Origin: Coleofasciculaceae cyanobacterium | Lineage (GTDB): Bacteria; Cyanobacteriota; Cyanobacteriia; Cyanobacteriales; Xenococcaceae | Assembly (NCBI GenBank): GCA_036703275.1 | Contig: DATNPK010000098.1 | Coordinates: 1 to 64,000, forward strand | Direction of reading: 5' to 3' | DNA: 64,000 nucleotides | Shown here: one piece after another, positions 27,462 to 36,286 of the stretch | Layout: each line of letters begins with the position of its first letter | Position numbering within the stretch: the first letter of the stretch is position 1 | Notes under the pieces: generated by a model | Told to the model about the DNA's origin: nothing | Databases searched by the model: none | The model's input: only the letters and a program-made list of their open reading frames with translations | Position numbers and translations under genes: made by a program

Positions 27462-27581
27462 GTTTTCCCTCTATGATTAATCAAAAAAATATATCACTCA
27501 CCATTTCTTACCGATCGCCGATAAGTTTTAGGATGAGAGTTAGTCCAAAATTATCACACAAGTATTTAGAGGAGATAAGCA

Positions 27582-28514
27582 ATGCGAATTTTAATGATGG
27601 GGGGGACTCGCTTTATTGGAGTTTACCTGACTAAAATTTTACTTGAGCAAGGACATGAGGTTGTACTATTTAATCGGGGTAATCATCCCGCGCCAGTAGA
27701 GGGAGTAAAGCAGATTAAAGGCGATCGCCAGGATGCAAGCCAGCTAAAAGAAAAGCTAGCAGGGGAAAGCTTTGATGCGATCTTTGATAATAATGGACGG
27801 GAATTAAGCGATACTCAACCTTTAGTCGAAATTTTTAACGCTAAGGTCAAGCATTTTGTTTATGTAAGTTCTGTTGGAGTATACGCTAAATCATCTCAAA
27901 TGCCACATATTGAAGGCGATCCTGTAGATCCCAACAGTCGCCACAAAGGCAAGCATCATACGGAAGCTTATTTAGCTGAGTCGGGTATTCCCTGGACTTC
28001 TATTCGCCCAGTGTATATTTATGGACCTCAAAACTACAACGATTTAGAAGCCTGGTTCTTCGATCGCATTGTACGCGATCGCCCAATCCCTATTCCAGGT
28101 AACGGAATGTATATTACCCAGTTTGGTCATATTCAAGATTTAGCTTTGGCAATGGCTAGCGTTTTAGATAATCAAACTGCTATTGGTAAAATCTATAATA
28201 TTTCAGGCGATCGCTACGTCACTTTCGACGGGTTAGCTTATGCTTGTGCTGAAGCTGCGGGTAAATCATCTGAAGTGAAGCTAGTTCATTACGATCCTGC
28301 TAAATTTGACTTTGGTAAACGCAAGGCTTTTCCGATACGTCAACAGCACTTCTTTGCAGATATACATCAGGCGAAAACTGATTTGGATTGGCAACCGAAG
28401 TATGATTTAGTTTCGGGTTTGAAAGACTCTTTCCAAAATGACTATCTCGCCTCGGCAAGAGATCACTCAAAAATAGATTTTTTGTTGGATGAAGAAATAT
28501 TAGGCAAAATATAA
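27582..28514 (+). CDS. NAD-dependent epimerase-like protein of the CSP41 type
   Basis: A 310-residue short-chain dehydrogenase fold starting MGGTRFIGVYLTKIL, with YVSSVGVY and a YIYGPQNY motif near the active site. The closest type I recognise is the chloroplast stem-loop binding protein CSP41 group, which binds RNA and ribosomes in plants. Cyanobacterial members are of less certain function. A strong GAGGAGATAAGCA precedes the ATG. The last 52 bases overlap the end of the convergent pgsA gene. Confidence 0.82.
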   Translation: MRILMMGGTRFIGVYLTKILLEQGHEVVLFNRGNHPAPVEGVKQIKGDRQDASQLKEKLAGESFDAIFDNNGRELSDTQPLVEIFNAKVKHFVYVSSVGVYAKSSQMPHIEGDPVDPNSRHKGKHHTEAYLAESGIPWTSIRPVYIYGPQNYNDLEAWFFDRIVRDRPIPIPGNGMYITQFGHIQDLALAMASVLDNQTAIGKIYNISGDRYVTFDGLAYACAEAAGKSSEVKLVHYDPAKFDFGKRKAFPIRQQHFFADIHQAKTDLDWQPKYDLVSGLKDSFQNDYLASARDHSKIDFLLDEEILGKI

Positions 28515-29011
28515 ATCCAGCCAGAGATTAAGCTAAATGCGACTGCTAGCCAAAACAAAACGGTGCTGGGAAGATCCCACTGTGAAGAGAGGGGAGCAAT
28601 TAAAAAAGCGATCGCAATAATTTGCATTACGGTTTTAAGCTTTCCCCAAATATTTGCCCCTGAAATGCTGCTGTTTCCTGTAAGTTTGGGGTTGACGCGC
28701 CATCCTGCGATCGCTAATTCTCTGGCTAGAATTAGAAATACCCCCCAAGCAGGGACTAGCTGAAGTTCAATTAAAGCTAACAATGTACCCAATACTAAAA
28801 GCTTATCTACAAGTGGATCGAGGAATTTACCTAATTCTGTCACTTGGTTTAATTGACGAGCCAGATAGCCATCTACCCAGTCTGTCCCTGCTGCGACCAC
28901 AAAAATCCCCACACAGAGCCAACGATTGTCTGGTGTGGGGGAGTGAAGCAAGTAAAGAATAAATGGCAGTCCGATTAGACGAGATAAAGTAATCCAAGTA
29001 GGAAGATTCAT
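28463..29011 (-). CDS. pgsA: Phosphatidylglycerophosphate synthase
   Basis: A 182-residue CDP-alcohol phosphatidyltransferase that makes phosphatidylglycerophosphate from CDP-diacylglycerol and glycerol-3-phosphate. The full motif D47-G-x2-A-R-x8-G-x3-D-x3-D69 is present in DWVDGYLARQLN and GKFLDPLVDK. Five to six membrane helices. Phosphatidylglycerol is essential for photosystems in cyanobacteria. Its 3' end overlaps that of the epimerase-like gene. Confidence 0.92.
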   Translation of the reverse strand: MNLPTWITLSRLIGLPFILYLLHSPTPDNRWLCVGIFVVAAGTDWVDGYLARQLNQVTELGKFLDPLVDKLLVLGTLLALIELQLVPAWGVFLILARELAIAGWRVNPKLTGNSSISGANIWGKLKTVMQIIAIAFLIAPLSSQWDLPSTVLFWLAVAFSLISGWIYILPNISSSNKKSIFE

Positions 29012-29075
29012 AAAACATCTTGATATTAATTTGTAAAACCTGGAAGATTAATCACAGTGTTTTCAAATTCTAGCT

Positions 29076-29750
29076 TCAACAAGCTCCTTTACGAATTAAA
29101 ACTACAGCAACGGTACGTATAATTAAATTGATGTCGTAGAGCAAAGACCATCTTTTTTGATAATTAAGATCCATACGCACAATATCCTCAAAGTCTAATA
29201 CTGCTGAGCGACCTTTGACCTGCCATTCACCCGTAATACCAGGCTTTACTTTCAAACGTTTAAAATGATGATCTTCATACATGGCAACTTCTTCAATAGT
29301 TGGTGGACGAGTACCGACTAAGCTCATATCACCTTGAAGAACGTTCCAAAATTGGGGGAATTCATCTAAGCTTGTACGGCGTAAAAAACGACCAACTTTG
29401 GTAATGCGCGGATCGTTTTCGTTTTTAAAAATTTGTCCTTTGGCCTGATTTTTTACTAAATGCTGTTTTCGATCTGCATTAACAATCATCGAGCGAAACT
29501 TCCAAATCTTAAACGGCTTTCCCTCAAAACCACAACGAACTTGACTGTAAAAAATACTACCAGGATTATCGAGCTGCATGGCGATCGCCACAGGTATGGC
29601 AACAATTCCTGTAATAACCAGACCAATAATTGCGCCGAATATATCTAATATTCGTTTAGCTTTGCTATCTATTGATGGATGAACTTGAGATTCAGTACGG
29701 AAAGGCAGAACTCTCATATCACGAGGATGCAAATTGGCAGGATAAGTCAT
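29076..29750 (-). CDS. Exopolysaccharide sugar-phosphate transferase
   Basis: A 224-residue bacterial sugar transferase that loads the first sugar phosphate onto a polyprenyl phosphate. One N-terminal membrane segment (IFGAIIGLVITGIVAIPVAI) precedes the catalytic domain with KFRSMI, the acidic RRTSLDEFPQFWNVL, GDMSLVGTRPP and KPGITGEWQVKGRS. It is the short form lacking the N-terminal four-helix part of WbaP/WcaJ. No other polysaccharide gene is close. Confidence 0.88.
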   Translation of the reverse strand: MTYPANLHPRDMRVLPFRTESQVHPSIDSKAKRILDIFGAIIGLVITGIVAIPVAIAMQLDNPGSIFYSQVRCGFEGKPFKIWKFRSMIVNADRKQHLVKNQAKGQIFKNENDPRITKVGRFLRRTSLDEFPQFWNVLQGDMSLVGTRPPTIEEVAMYEDHHFKRLKVKPGITGEWQVKGRSAVLDFEDIVRMDLNYQKRWSLLYDINLIIRTVAVVLIRKGAC

Positions 29751-30205
29751 AAAAAAGAATTTAATAGCTAGATTTTATAATTAATACTGTTTTATTATGT
29801 TCTTTCTGTAATACTATTTGGTTGGACTTCTCTATTGCCACAAATCAAGGTTCTCTTTACTGAATCTTTAACAAAAAATTGTTGATTTTAAAGATTGTAT
29901 GTAATTTAATTGTTTTGCAGCTTAGTTATGTAATCAAAACAATTAAAATTCTGTTGAGCGAGTGCTAGCTCGGATTAGCTGTAATTAATTTCATTAAGTT
30001 TTAGAACTATTTTAAATAGTTATTTCGCATTAAAAAGCACATTACACAACTTCCTTTTTTGCGCTAACGAAGTTAGAAAAAAAAATTTATCAATAATCCT
30101 ACAAAAAGCCTCGTTTCTTTTGATTGCTTGCTATAAATTCAATTATTTTTTTTTTTTTAATGATACAAAGGATATATTTACAGCGAACTTAAGATCGACT
30201 TCTCC
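29751..30205. other. AT-rich intergenic region upstream of the Crp-type regulator
   Basis: These 455 bases between divergent genes are very AT-rich, with long A and T tracts and one small stem (CTAACGAAGTTAG, 30064-30076). There is no coding or RNA signal. Both promoters are expected here. Confidence 0.5.
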
Positions 30206-30913
30206 ATGGAAGACCAATCTCGTTATCTAGAGTCCAATATTAATCATGAAGAACTAATTCAATTAGTTCCGTTTATGTCTGATTTACCAGAAGATAGTAT
30301 TCATAAAATAGCGACTCATTTTGTGACCATCTCTCATCCGCCAAATCAAGTATTGCTTTTAGAAAATGATTGGGGTGGCTCAGTGTATTTTATTTTAGAA
30401 GGATGGGTAAAAATTCGTACCTACAACCTAGATGGCAAAGAAATTACTCTTAATATCTTGGGTAGAGGCGAAATTTTTGGTGAGATGGCAGCAATGGATA
30501 AAATGCCGCGTTCAACAGATGCTATTACCTTAACCAAAACTTTAATTGGTAGAATACCAGCAGAAGATTTTGTTAATCTGATTAATACTGAACCCATGGC
30601 AGGAGTTCGTTTGGTTCAATTAATGGCAAAGCGATTACGCCAAGTCAACCGACGACTTCAATTACGAGAAGCTAGCAGTATTTCAAGAGTTGCTGATGCT
30701 ATCTTGTTTTTAGTAGAGGGACAGGGAACAGAAGGCGAAAAAGGCACAGAAATTCCCAATTTACCTCATCGAGAAATAAGTAGTTTAAGTGGATTAGCGA
30801 GGGAAACTGTTACCAGAGTATTGACTAAACTAGAAAAGAAAGGTTTGATTCAAAGAAACGCAGATTCAATGCGTATACCCGATCTTCCTGCTTTAGAAGA
30901 CACAATTTGTTAA
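30206..30913 (+). CDS. Crp/Fnr-family transcriptional regulator
   Basis: A 235-residue regulator. The N-terminal cyclic-nucleotide-binding-like barrel has VYFILEGWVKIRTY and IFGEMAAMDKMPRSTDA; the latter aligns with the phosphate-binding cassette of CRP. The C-terminal helix-turn-helix is SSLSGLARETVTRVLTKLEK. It is not NtcA, which lacks these sequences. Whether it binds cAMP is not settled by sequence: the cassette keeps arginine but has threonine-aspartate after the serine. Confidence 0.88.
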   Translation: MEDQSRYLESNINHEELIQLVPFMSDLPEDSIHKIATHFVTISHPPNQVLLLENDWGGSVYFILEGWVKIRTYNLDGKEITLNILGRGEIFGEMAAMDKMPRSTDAITLTKTLIGRIPAEDFVNLINTEPMAGVRLVQLMAKRLRQVNRRLQLREASSISRVADAILFLVEGQGTEGEKGTEIPNLPHREISSLSGLARETVTRVLTKLEKKGLIQRNADSMRIPDLPALEDTIC

Positions 30914-31020
30914 TATATTCAAACTAACTACAGCGATATTACACTCGTCTCTCATATTAGTATCAGATTAGTATCAGACCTATCAAATATCTTTATTGGT
31001 TTAACTAATTAAATAACCCT

Positions 31021-31785
31021 ATGTCTACAGAAGACCATAAACGATCATTATCTGACGCTATTAATCAGGCTGATGAGAACGAGATTAACTGGGTCGATGG
31101 AGATTCTGAGCCGATAATTCAAGCTTACACAGCATCCTCCTCCAAAAAAACGAACGAACAGACTAAGACTGCTACTAATACGATAGTAATGGTAGAAACT
31201 GCTTTTTTAGCTAGCGCTGCTAGTCTGGTATGGCTAATTAATTATTACTTCCCTCTGGGACCGGTTTTAAAAGTTTTCTTTCCCATTCCCATTGCGCTTA
31301 TTTATTTGAGGCGAGGTAATCGTGCTTCTTGGATGGCAGCAATTGTGTCCGGATTACTGTTGCTAGTTTTAATGGGACCTACTCGAAGCGTTATCTTTCT
31401 GATGCCTTACGGATTTATGGGAGTACTGCTAGGGGCTTGTTGGCAGCGTAAAGTAAGCTGGCTATTTTCAATTGGCTTGGGTGCTGGTATTGGCTCATTG
31501 GGACTATTTTTTCGTTTTTGGCTGACTTCTATTTTGGTTGGAGAAAACCTTTGGATCTACGCGATTACTCAAATTACCCAGCTGCTAGACTGGATTTTCT
31601 TCAAGTTAGGTATCTTGGCACAGCCAGATTTTGCCTTGATTCAAACTCTGGCTATAGGATCGATTATTGTCCAGAATTTAGTTTATCTATTTGCAGTACA
31701 TTTAGTGGCTTTGATGTTGCTAGATCGTTTAAATAATCCTATTTCTCGTCCTCCTGAATGGGTTAGAGTTTTATTAGACTATTAG
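31021..31785 (+). CDS. DUF2232 membrane protein
   Basis: A 254-residue protein with a polar N-terminal 60 residues and about six membrane helices, in which PIPIALIYLRRGNRASWMAA and MGPTRSVIFLMPYGFMG are typical of DUF2232. Function is unknown. It may be co-transcribed with the upstream Crp-type gene 107 bases away, but no terminator or promoter decides this. Confidence 0.75.
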   Translation: MSTEDHKRSLSDAINQADENEINWVDGDSEPIIQAYTASSSKKTNEQTKTATNTIVMVETAFLASAASLVWLINYYFPLGPVLKVFFPIPIALIYLRRGNRASWMAAIVSGLLLLVLMGPTRSVIFLMPYGFMGVLLGACWQRKVSWLFSIGLGAGIGSLGLFFRFWLTSILVGENLWIYAITQITQLLDWIFFKLGILAQPDFALIQTLAIGSIIVQNLVYLFAVHLVALMLLDRLNNPISRPPEWVRVLLDY

Positions 31786-31916
31786 ACGATAGATCATGAT
31801 GATAATAAATCTGAGAGCTAAGCGTTGAACCAACCTTTAATGTAAGGACAAATAGCTAAGAGCTAAAAAGCAATAATTTGTGCTTTTAGGGTAAAACAAA
31901 TACATCTTAAAAGATT

Positions 31917-33494
31917 TTAAAAGCGATCGCCGACTGTAAAAATAAACTTAGTATTTCCTTGATCATTAAGGGCAAATTCTGTCCGCACAGCACCAATAGG
32001 AGTTAAGGCACGTAAGCCTAGACCATAGCCTAGGCCATCTCCTGAGCGATCTCGAACAATAGCAGGCTGACCAATTACCGCATCAGCAGAACCTAAATCG
32101 GTAGCATAGTCAATAAATAATGTCCCTCCTACATCAATATCATTATTGAACAGGTTAAAACCAAAAATAGGATAGCGATATTCAGCAGTAGCCTGAATAA
32201 AACTCCGAGAGGTACTAATTTTGGCAGTGTCATAACCTCGCACTGAACTAGAACCGCCTAAAATAAAAGCATCGTAGGGAATTGCATCCCCTAAAATAGT
32301 TCCTCCCTGAACATTGAGAACCAAGGTTTTTGCCCCTTTAGCAAAGCCAAATAAGGGAAGAGGAATGTATTGAGTATAGTTAGCAGCTAGACGATTGGCT
32401 AAAATGTCAGCTTCGCCGATCGGAAAATATTGATCGCTACCAAACTCCAGCTTGTAGCCACGAGTAGGATTTCTGGGATTGTTTTGCCGATTCAATACCG
32501 CAGCAAAATTTAACGTCAGCAAATCATCTCCATCATCATCTACCATCAAACGATTACCTAATTCATCTCGCGGTTCAGTATTGTCAGAAAACGCTCCATC
32601 TCTGACGGCTACTCGTTGATAAGAAACGCCGATCGCACCTTGAAAATCTTTTCCTAGTGGTTGAAAATACTCTACTCCACCGCCGAGACGATGTATCCAA
32701 GGATCGTCATCATCAGGCAAATCTATATCGCGATCGCTCTCATCAAATTCGGGTTCTACTGCCCTGCGGCTGAATAAGTTGACTCCAATACCGCGATCGT
32801 GTTGAAAAAACTTTCTATATCCTAAATTAAGCCCAAAATTTTGCGCTCCCCCTTCTACACCTAAATCTATTTCCTGATTGTTACCGCCGAGGTTGATCAA
32901 ACCTACCTGAACCCCGCCGCCAAAACCACTAGCACTATCAGATACTGCGTTGACACTAGTAGGTCTAACTGGCCCCTGGAGAGCTGTAGGAGGCGGTAAA
33001 GTTAAACCAAAGCCAAGGGAAAAATTACTGCTTTCTTGAACTGCGATCGCCATTACCGCCTGATTGTCTGCAACTGTTTCTAGAGTAAGACTAGCACGCT
33101 CAATAATCGCTAAATCTAAAACTCCCTCTAAACCTTCTTTGGCTAACCGAGCATCATAATTATCTCCAGGTTGGAGAGCAAATTCTCTGGTAATCACGTC
33201 AGGATTAGTTTTGCCTGTAGTCAGATTGCCATTCTCATCCACATAGCGCACCACAACATCGGTAATGGTAGTTTTGTTATTTCCCACAGGAACAACAGCT
33301 TCCGAACGAACTTTTTGCCCTGAAAATACGGGAGGGCGCGATCGCTCTTTCTGCTTAGGTTTATTTGATTCAACTATATTAGATGCTGATTGAGCCACAA
33401 CACTGCTGGCTGCGAATACTGTGCTAAAACTCATCAAAACCGAGCAAATAGCCAAATACTTAATTTTTGAATTTAAAGTTGTGTTTCGAGACAA
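31917..33494 (-). CDS. Short Omp85-type outer-membrane protein
   Basis: A 525-residue Omp85/D15 protein. A signal peptide ends near VVAQSAS. About one POTRA-like domain (TITDVVVRYVDENGNLTTGK then EGLEGVLDLAII) precedes a 16-strand-type barrel with RGYKLEFGSD, GGSSSVRGYD (the conserved VRGY lid-lock motif) and a final phenylalanine. Cyanobacterial Omp85 usually has three POTRA domains and is longer. This short form may be a TpsB/FhaC-like or TamA-like exporter. The frame opens with TTG; AAAGGA stands nine bases upstream. Confidence 0.8.
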   Translation of the reverse strand: MSRNTTLNSKIKYLAICSVLMSFSTVFAASSVVAQSASNIVESNKPKQKERSRPPVFSGQKVRSEAVVPVGNNKTTITDVVVRYVDENGNLTTGKTNPDVITREFALQPGDNYDARLAKEGLEGVLDLAIIERASLTLETVADNQAVMAIAVQESSNFSLGFGLTLPPPTALQGPVRPTSVNAVSDSASGFGGGVQVGLINLGGNNQEIDLGVEGGAQNFGLNLGYRKFFQHDRGIGVNLFSRRAVEPEFDESDRDIDLPDDDDPWIHRLGGGVEYFQPLGKDFQGAIGVSYQRVAVRDGAFSDNTEPRDELGNRLMVDDDGDDLLTLNFAAVLNRQNNPRNPTRGYKLEFGSDQYFPIGEADILANRLAANYTQYIPLPLFGFAKGAKTLVLNVQGGTILGDAIPYDAFILGGSSSVRGYDTAKISTSRSFIQATAEYRYPIFGFNLFNNDIDVGGTLFIDYATDLGSADAVIGQPAIVRDRSGDGLGYGLGLRALTPIGAVRTEFALNDQGNTKFIFTVGDRF

Positions 33495-33591
33495 GGCAAT
33501 CGATCCTTTAACTAGGTGAAGAATTTAGCAATACCTGTATTTTCTCAGACAAGAGCGATCGTTCTTGATCTCAAGTTCTGATTATTTAGCT

Positions 33592-33939
33592 TTAGCCACC
33601 GCTAATTTTAGCTTTATAACCTAATTTCGTTAAAGTTTCTAATAGTTGCTGTTTATGCTCTCCCTGAATCTCTAGAGTGTTATCTTTGACCGTACCACCA
33701 CTACCACATTGACTTTTTAACTTTTTCAAAAGTTTAACCAGAGTTTCAGGCTGGTGTTGAAATCCAGCGATTATAGTGACGGTTTTACCTTTACGCCCCG
33801 ATCGCGTTGCCTGTATTCTCAGATCCTGTTTGTTGGGTGGTAAATCAGGAACTCCTCTAGTTAACGCTTGAGAATTATCACTGTTGCCAAATTCTTGATA
33901 AGCAATACGATTTTGATTTGATTTACGTTTTTCAGCCAT
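33592..33939 (-). CDS. SUI1/YciH-family translation initiation factor
   Basis: A 115-residue protein of the eIF1/SUI1 fold with VTIIAGFQHQPETLVKLLKK and QCGSGGTVKDNTLEIQGEHK, the conserved KLKSQCGSGGT loop. These factors check start-codon pairing. A longer version starting at 34029 adds 30 residues without similarity; the ATG at 33939 gives the family length and start (MAEKRKSNQ). Confidence 0.88.
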   Translation of the reverse strand: MAEKRKSNQNRIAYQEFGNSDNSQALTRGVPDLPPNKQDLRIQATRSGRKGKTVTIIAGFQHQPETLVKLLKKLKSQCGSGGTVKDNTLEIQGEHKQQLLETLTKLGYKAKISGG

Positions 33940-34131
33940 GTTTTTGTTAGTTGATAGGTATAAATGTCGATTGTTGGTGTAAGTAAAAAGTTGAGAAGTA
34001 GAACTTAATTTTGTCAATCGATTTCTCATCTAGAGTTTATAGCCTCTAGCTAAAAATCATCAACTCTTCAACTCAAATCAGCACTGCCAAGATATGATGT
34101 TTGTGCAATCGAGGGAATACCAGTAAATATC

Positions 34132-34683
34132 ATGTCCGTAAGTAACGAACCTCCAGAAATTTTAGAGCAAAAGCTATCGTACAAAGGACGCAAATTTGAT
34201 TATGAGGTAATTAAACTGCGTTTACCCAATGGTGTTACAGGAGAATGGGAATGTATTCGTCATCCTGGGGGAGCTTTAGCTGTTCCCGTAACTGCTGATG
34301 GTAAGTTTGTTTTAGTCAAGCAGTATCGCTTTACTGTAGAGGGTAGATTATTAGAATTTCCAGCGGGGACGGTAGAAGCCCAGGAATCTCCCTTGGAGAC
34401 AATTAAGCGAGAAATAGAGGAAGAAACGGGTTATAAAGCTAGCAAATGGCAGGATATGGGCAAATTTATCCTAGCACCAGGATATTCTGATGAATATATT
34501 TATGCTTTTTTGGCACAAGATTTAGAAAAGTTGGAAACTCCACCTGAACAAGACGAAGACGAAGATATTGAAGTGGTATTGATGAGTGAAGCAGAATTGG
34601 AGACAGCAATTCTATCAGGTGAACCGATAGACGGAAAATCGATCGCCTGTTTTTATCTAGCGCGAGCTTATTTAAAACGGTAA
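34132..34683 (+). CDS. NUDIX hydrolase
   Basis: A 183-residue hydrolase with the Nudix box from residue 83: GTVEAQESPLETIKREIEEE then TGY, fitting G-x5-E-x7-R-E-U-x-E-E-x-G-U with a small change (threonine for the last G-adjacent residue). The preceding LLEFPAGT is typical of the ADP-ribose pyrophosphatase subgroup. It is monocistronic. Confidence 0.88.
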   Translation: MSVSNEPPEILEQKLSYKGRKFDYEVIKLRLPNGVTGEWECIRHPGGALAVPVTADGKFVLVKQYRFTVEGRLLEFPAGTVEAQESPLETIKREIEEETGYKASKWQDMGKFILAPGYSDEYIYAFLAQDLEKLETPPEQDEDEDIEVVLMSEAELETAILSGEPIDGKSIACFYLARAYLKR

Positions 34684-34810
34684 TCGCTCACTTGTCATGG
34701 GCGATCGATTCTTTTGCTTTTTGATGCGATCGCAATTTTTAATGATCTTGCTAAGTAGTCTGGCTTTAACTATAAAGAGGGATTTTAGGGTCAAAGTCAA
34801 TAATTGCTTT

Positions 34811-34872
34811 ACGAGGCAATAGACTAGTCAAAAATTGATTTACGAGCCAATAGACTAATCAAAAATTGATTT
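34811..34872. repeat. Two direct 31-bp repeats
   Basis: ACGAGGCAATAGACTAGTCA and the following 11 bases (34811-34841) are repeated at 34842-34872 with two differences. A weaker partial copy precedes them. The pair lies within the 3' end of the small reading frame on the minus strand. Confidence 0.65.
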
Positions 34873-34991
34873 AGATTAACTTTCAATTGCTGGCTACCAT
34901 TGCTGTAAGGTTGAGGTAAAAATACATCTCCCGCCACAATAAAAACAATTGCAACTGTTAGACAAAACTCGACGAATAATTTCCAACGCAT
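34824..34991 (-). CDS. Possible 55-residue membrane-anchored protein
   Basis: ATG at 34991 opens MRWKLFVEFCLTVAIVFIVA, a clean N-terminal membrane anchor, then GDVFLPQPYSNGSQQLKVNL and NQFLISLLARKSIFD. It resembles short cyanobacterial proteins of unknown function. The last residues come from the direct repeats, so the original C-terminus may have differed. Nothing else codes in 34684-35277. Confidence 0.45.
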   Translation of the reverse strand: MRWKLFVEFCLTVAIVFIVAGDVFLPQPYSNGSQQLKVNLNQFLISLLARKSIFD

Positions 34992-35204
34992 TGTTACTAA
35001 ACCAAGTTTTAAAATTAGTTGACCCTAACTAATGTCTTCAGCATTAACTTCCGCTCGAAATAATTTAGTCGCTCGGTTAAAGTATAAAGACTTAATAGAT
35101 TAAGGCTTGTATTAAACTCAGTCTAATCACGCTAAATAAAAACTACTTCAGTATTCATACCAGAATCTAAGACCTATAAAACAGCAATCCTCGGAGTTTT
35201 CTCT

Positions 35205-35237
35205 AAAAAAACCGCTTCTAGAATTAACTAGAAACGG
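35205..35237 (-). terminator. Terminator of the Bax-inhibitor-like gene
   Basis: On the minus strand CCGTTTCTAG pairs with CTAGAAGCGG across a six-base loop and is followed by seven T residues. Confidence 0.85.
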
Positions 35238-35277
35238 CAAAGTAATTGTTTAATGAAAATTAGTTAACTGCCAAAAA

Positions 35278-36006
35278 TTAATCGCGGCTGTTCATAGCAA
35301 TCAACAAACGGAGAATAAATACAAAGAGGTTGATATAGGTTAGATACATTGAAAGAGCAGCTGGTAAATATTGCTCATCTTTATATGTGCGAGGCAAAAT
35401 ATAAAAGTCAACTACTGCTACACCTGCAAAGAGGGCAACCCCAACTCCAGAAATAGCAACTTCTAACCAGCTAGGAGTGTAAACTCCAAAGACAGAAAAT
35501 AGTAATTGTCCTACCAAGACAACTAATAAGGCTGTAACCCCAAGACGCACCGTCTGCGCTAAAGCCAACCCATCTTCATCCGATAGATTAGAGCCAATTT
35601 TGCGTCCTGCGATAAAAGTGACACCGCAACCAAGTGCTGCAATACCAACTCCCTGAATACCCACTCCAGAATTACTTAAAGCTAGATAAACGATACCGCT
35701 AAGAGTATAGCCAGACAAGAGGCTGTAGAGAGCAAGCAAAGGTAAAGCGGTGCTATTATTTCCCTGTTGAGCAACTCCACGAGCTACAAAAAAGAGAACT
35801 AATTCGGCAATGATTGCCCCAATAAAGGTGGGCATAAATAAATCAGGACGAGAGGCAATTACACCCAAACCGCCATAAGTTCCTAAAGCGGTTAAGACTA
35901 ACCCCCCACCTAAATAAGGAAGTGCATTGGTAATGACATTTGGACCGAGGACTGACTGTCCTTGAACCTCCTGCATTGCTTTTTTAAAGTTACTAGTATT
36001 ACTCAT
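35278..36006 (-). CDS. Bax inhibitor-1/YccA-like membrane protein
   Basis: A 242-residue protein with seven hydrophobic helices and the family end MYLTYINLFVFILRLLIAM, which corresponds to the LYLDIINLFLxLLRLL motif. Family members are calcium leak channels or protease modulators; the role in cyanobacteria is unknown. It has its own terminator. Confidence 0.88.
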   Translation of the reverse strand: MSNTSNFKKAMQEVQGQSVLGPNVITNALPYLGGGLVLTALGTYGGLGVIASRPDLFMPTFIGAIIAELVLFFVARGVAQQGNNSTALPLLALYSLLSGYTLSGIVYLALSNSGVGIQGVGIAALGCGVTFIAGRKIGSNLSDEDGLALAQTVRLGVTALLVVLVGQLLFSVFGVYTPSWLEVAISGVGVALFAGVAVVDFYILPRTYKDEQYLPAALSMYLTYINLFVFILRLLIAMNSRD

Positions 36007-36213
36007 AATTGTGACTGAAATCTATATTGATAGTTTAAACTTACTTATTGCCTGCTTGTTTATTTTGATTTTAATTCAGATAACAATCTTAAAGTGGTGT
36101 CGGATTACCGAATATTACAGGCGAGATTTTTTGCTCAAGGCGATCGCTCTAATTAATCATCAATCGTGAATTCACGTTGCAAGAATTCAGATCGGCTCTA
36201 TTCTCATTCAATC

Positions 36214-36248
36214 AAAAAAGCTATCCCATATTGGATGAGATAGCTTTT
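36214..36248 (-). terminator. Terminator of groESL
   Basis: On the minus strand AAAAGCTATC pairs with GATAGCTTTT across a 13-base loop, continuing into six T residues, shortly after the groEL stop. Confidence 0.88.
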
Positions 36249-36286
36249 GATTCCAAGCAATTAGCTACTAACTGATAGCTTGAAAA

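Noticed and set aside
30064-30076. Terminator at CTAACGAAGTTAG
   Set aside because: The stem is only five pairs, and the T run lies on the wrong side for either gene.
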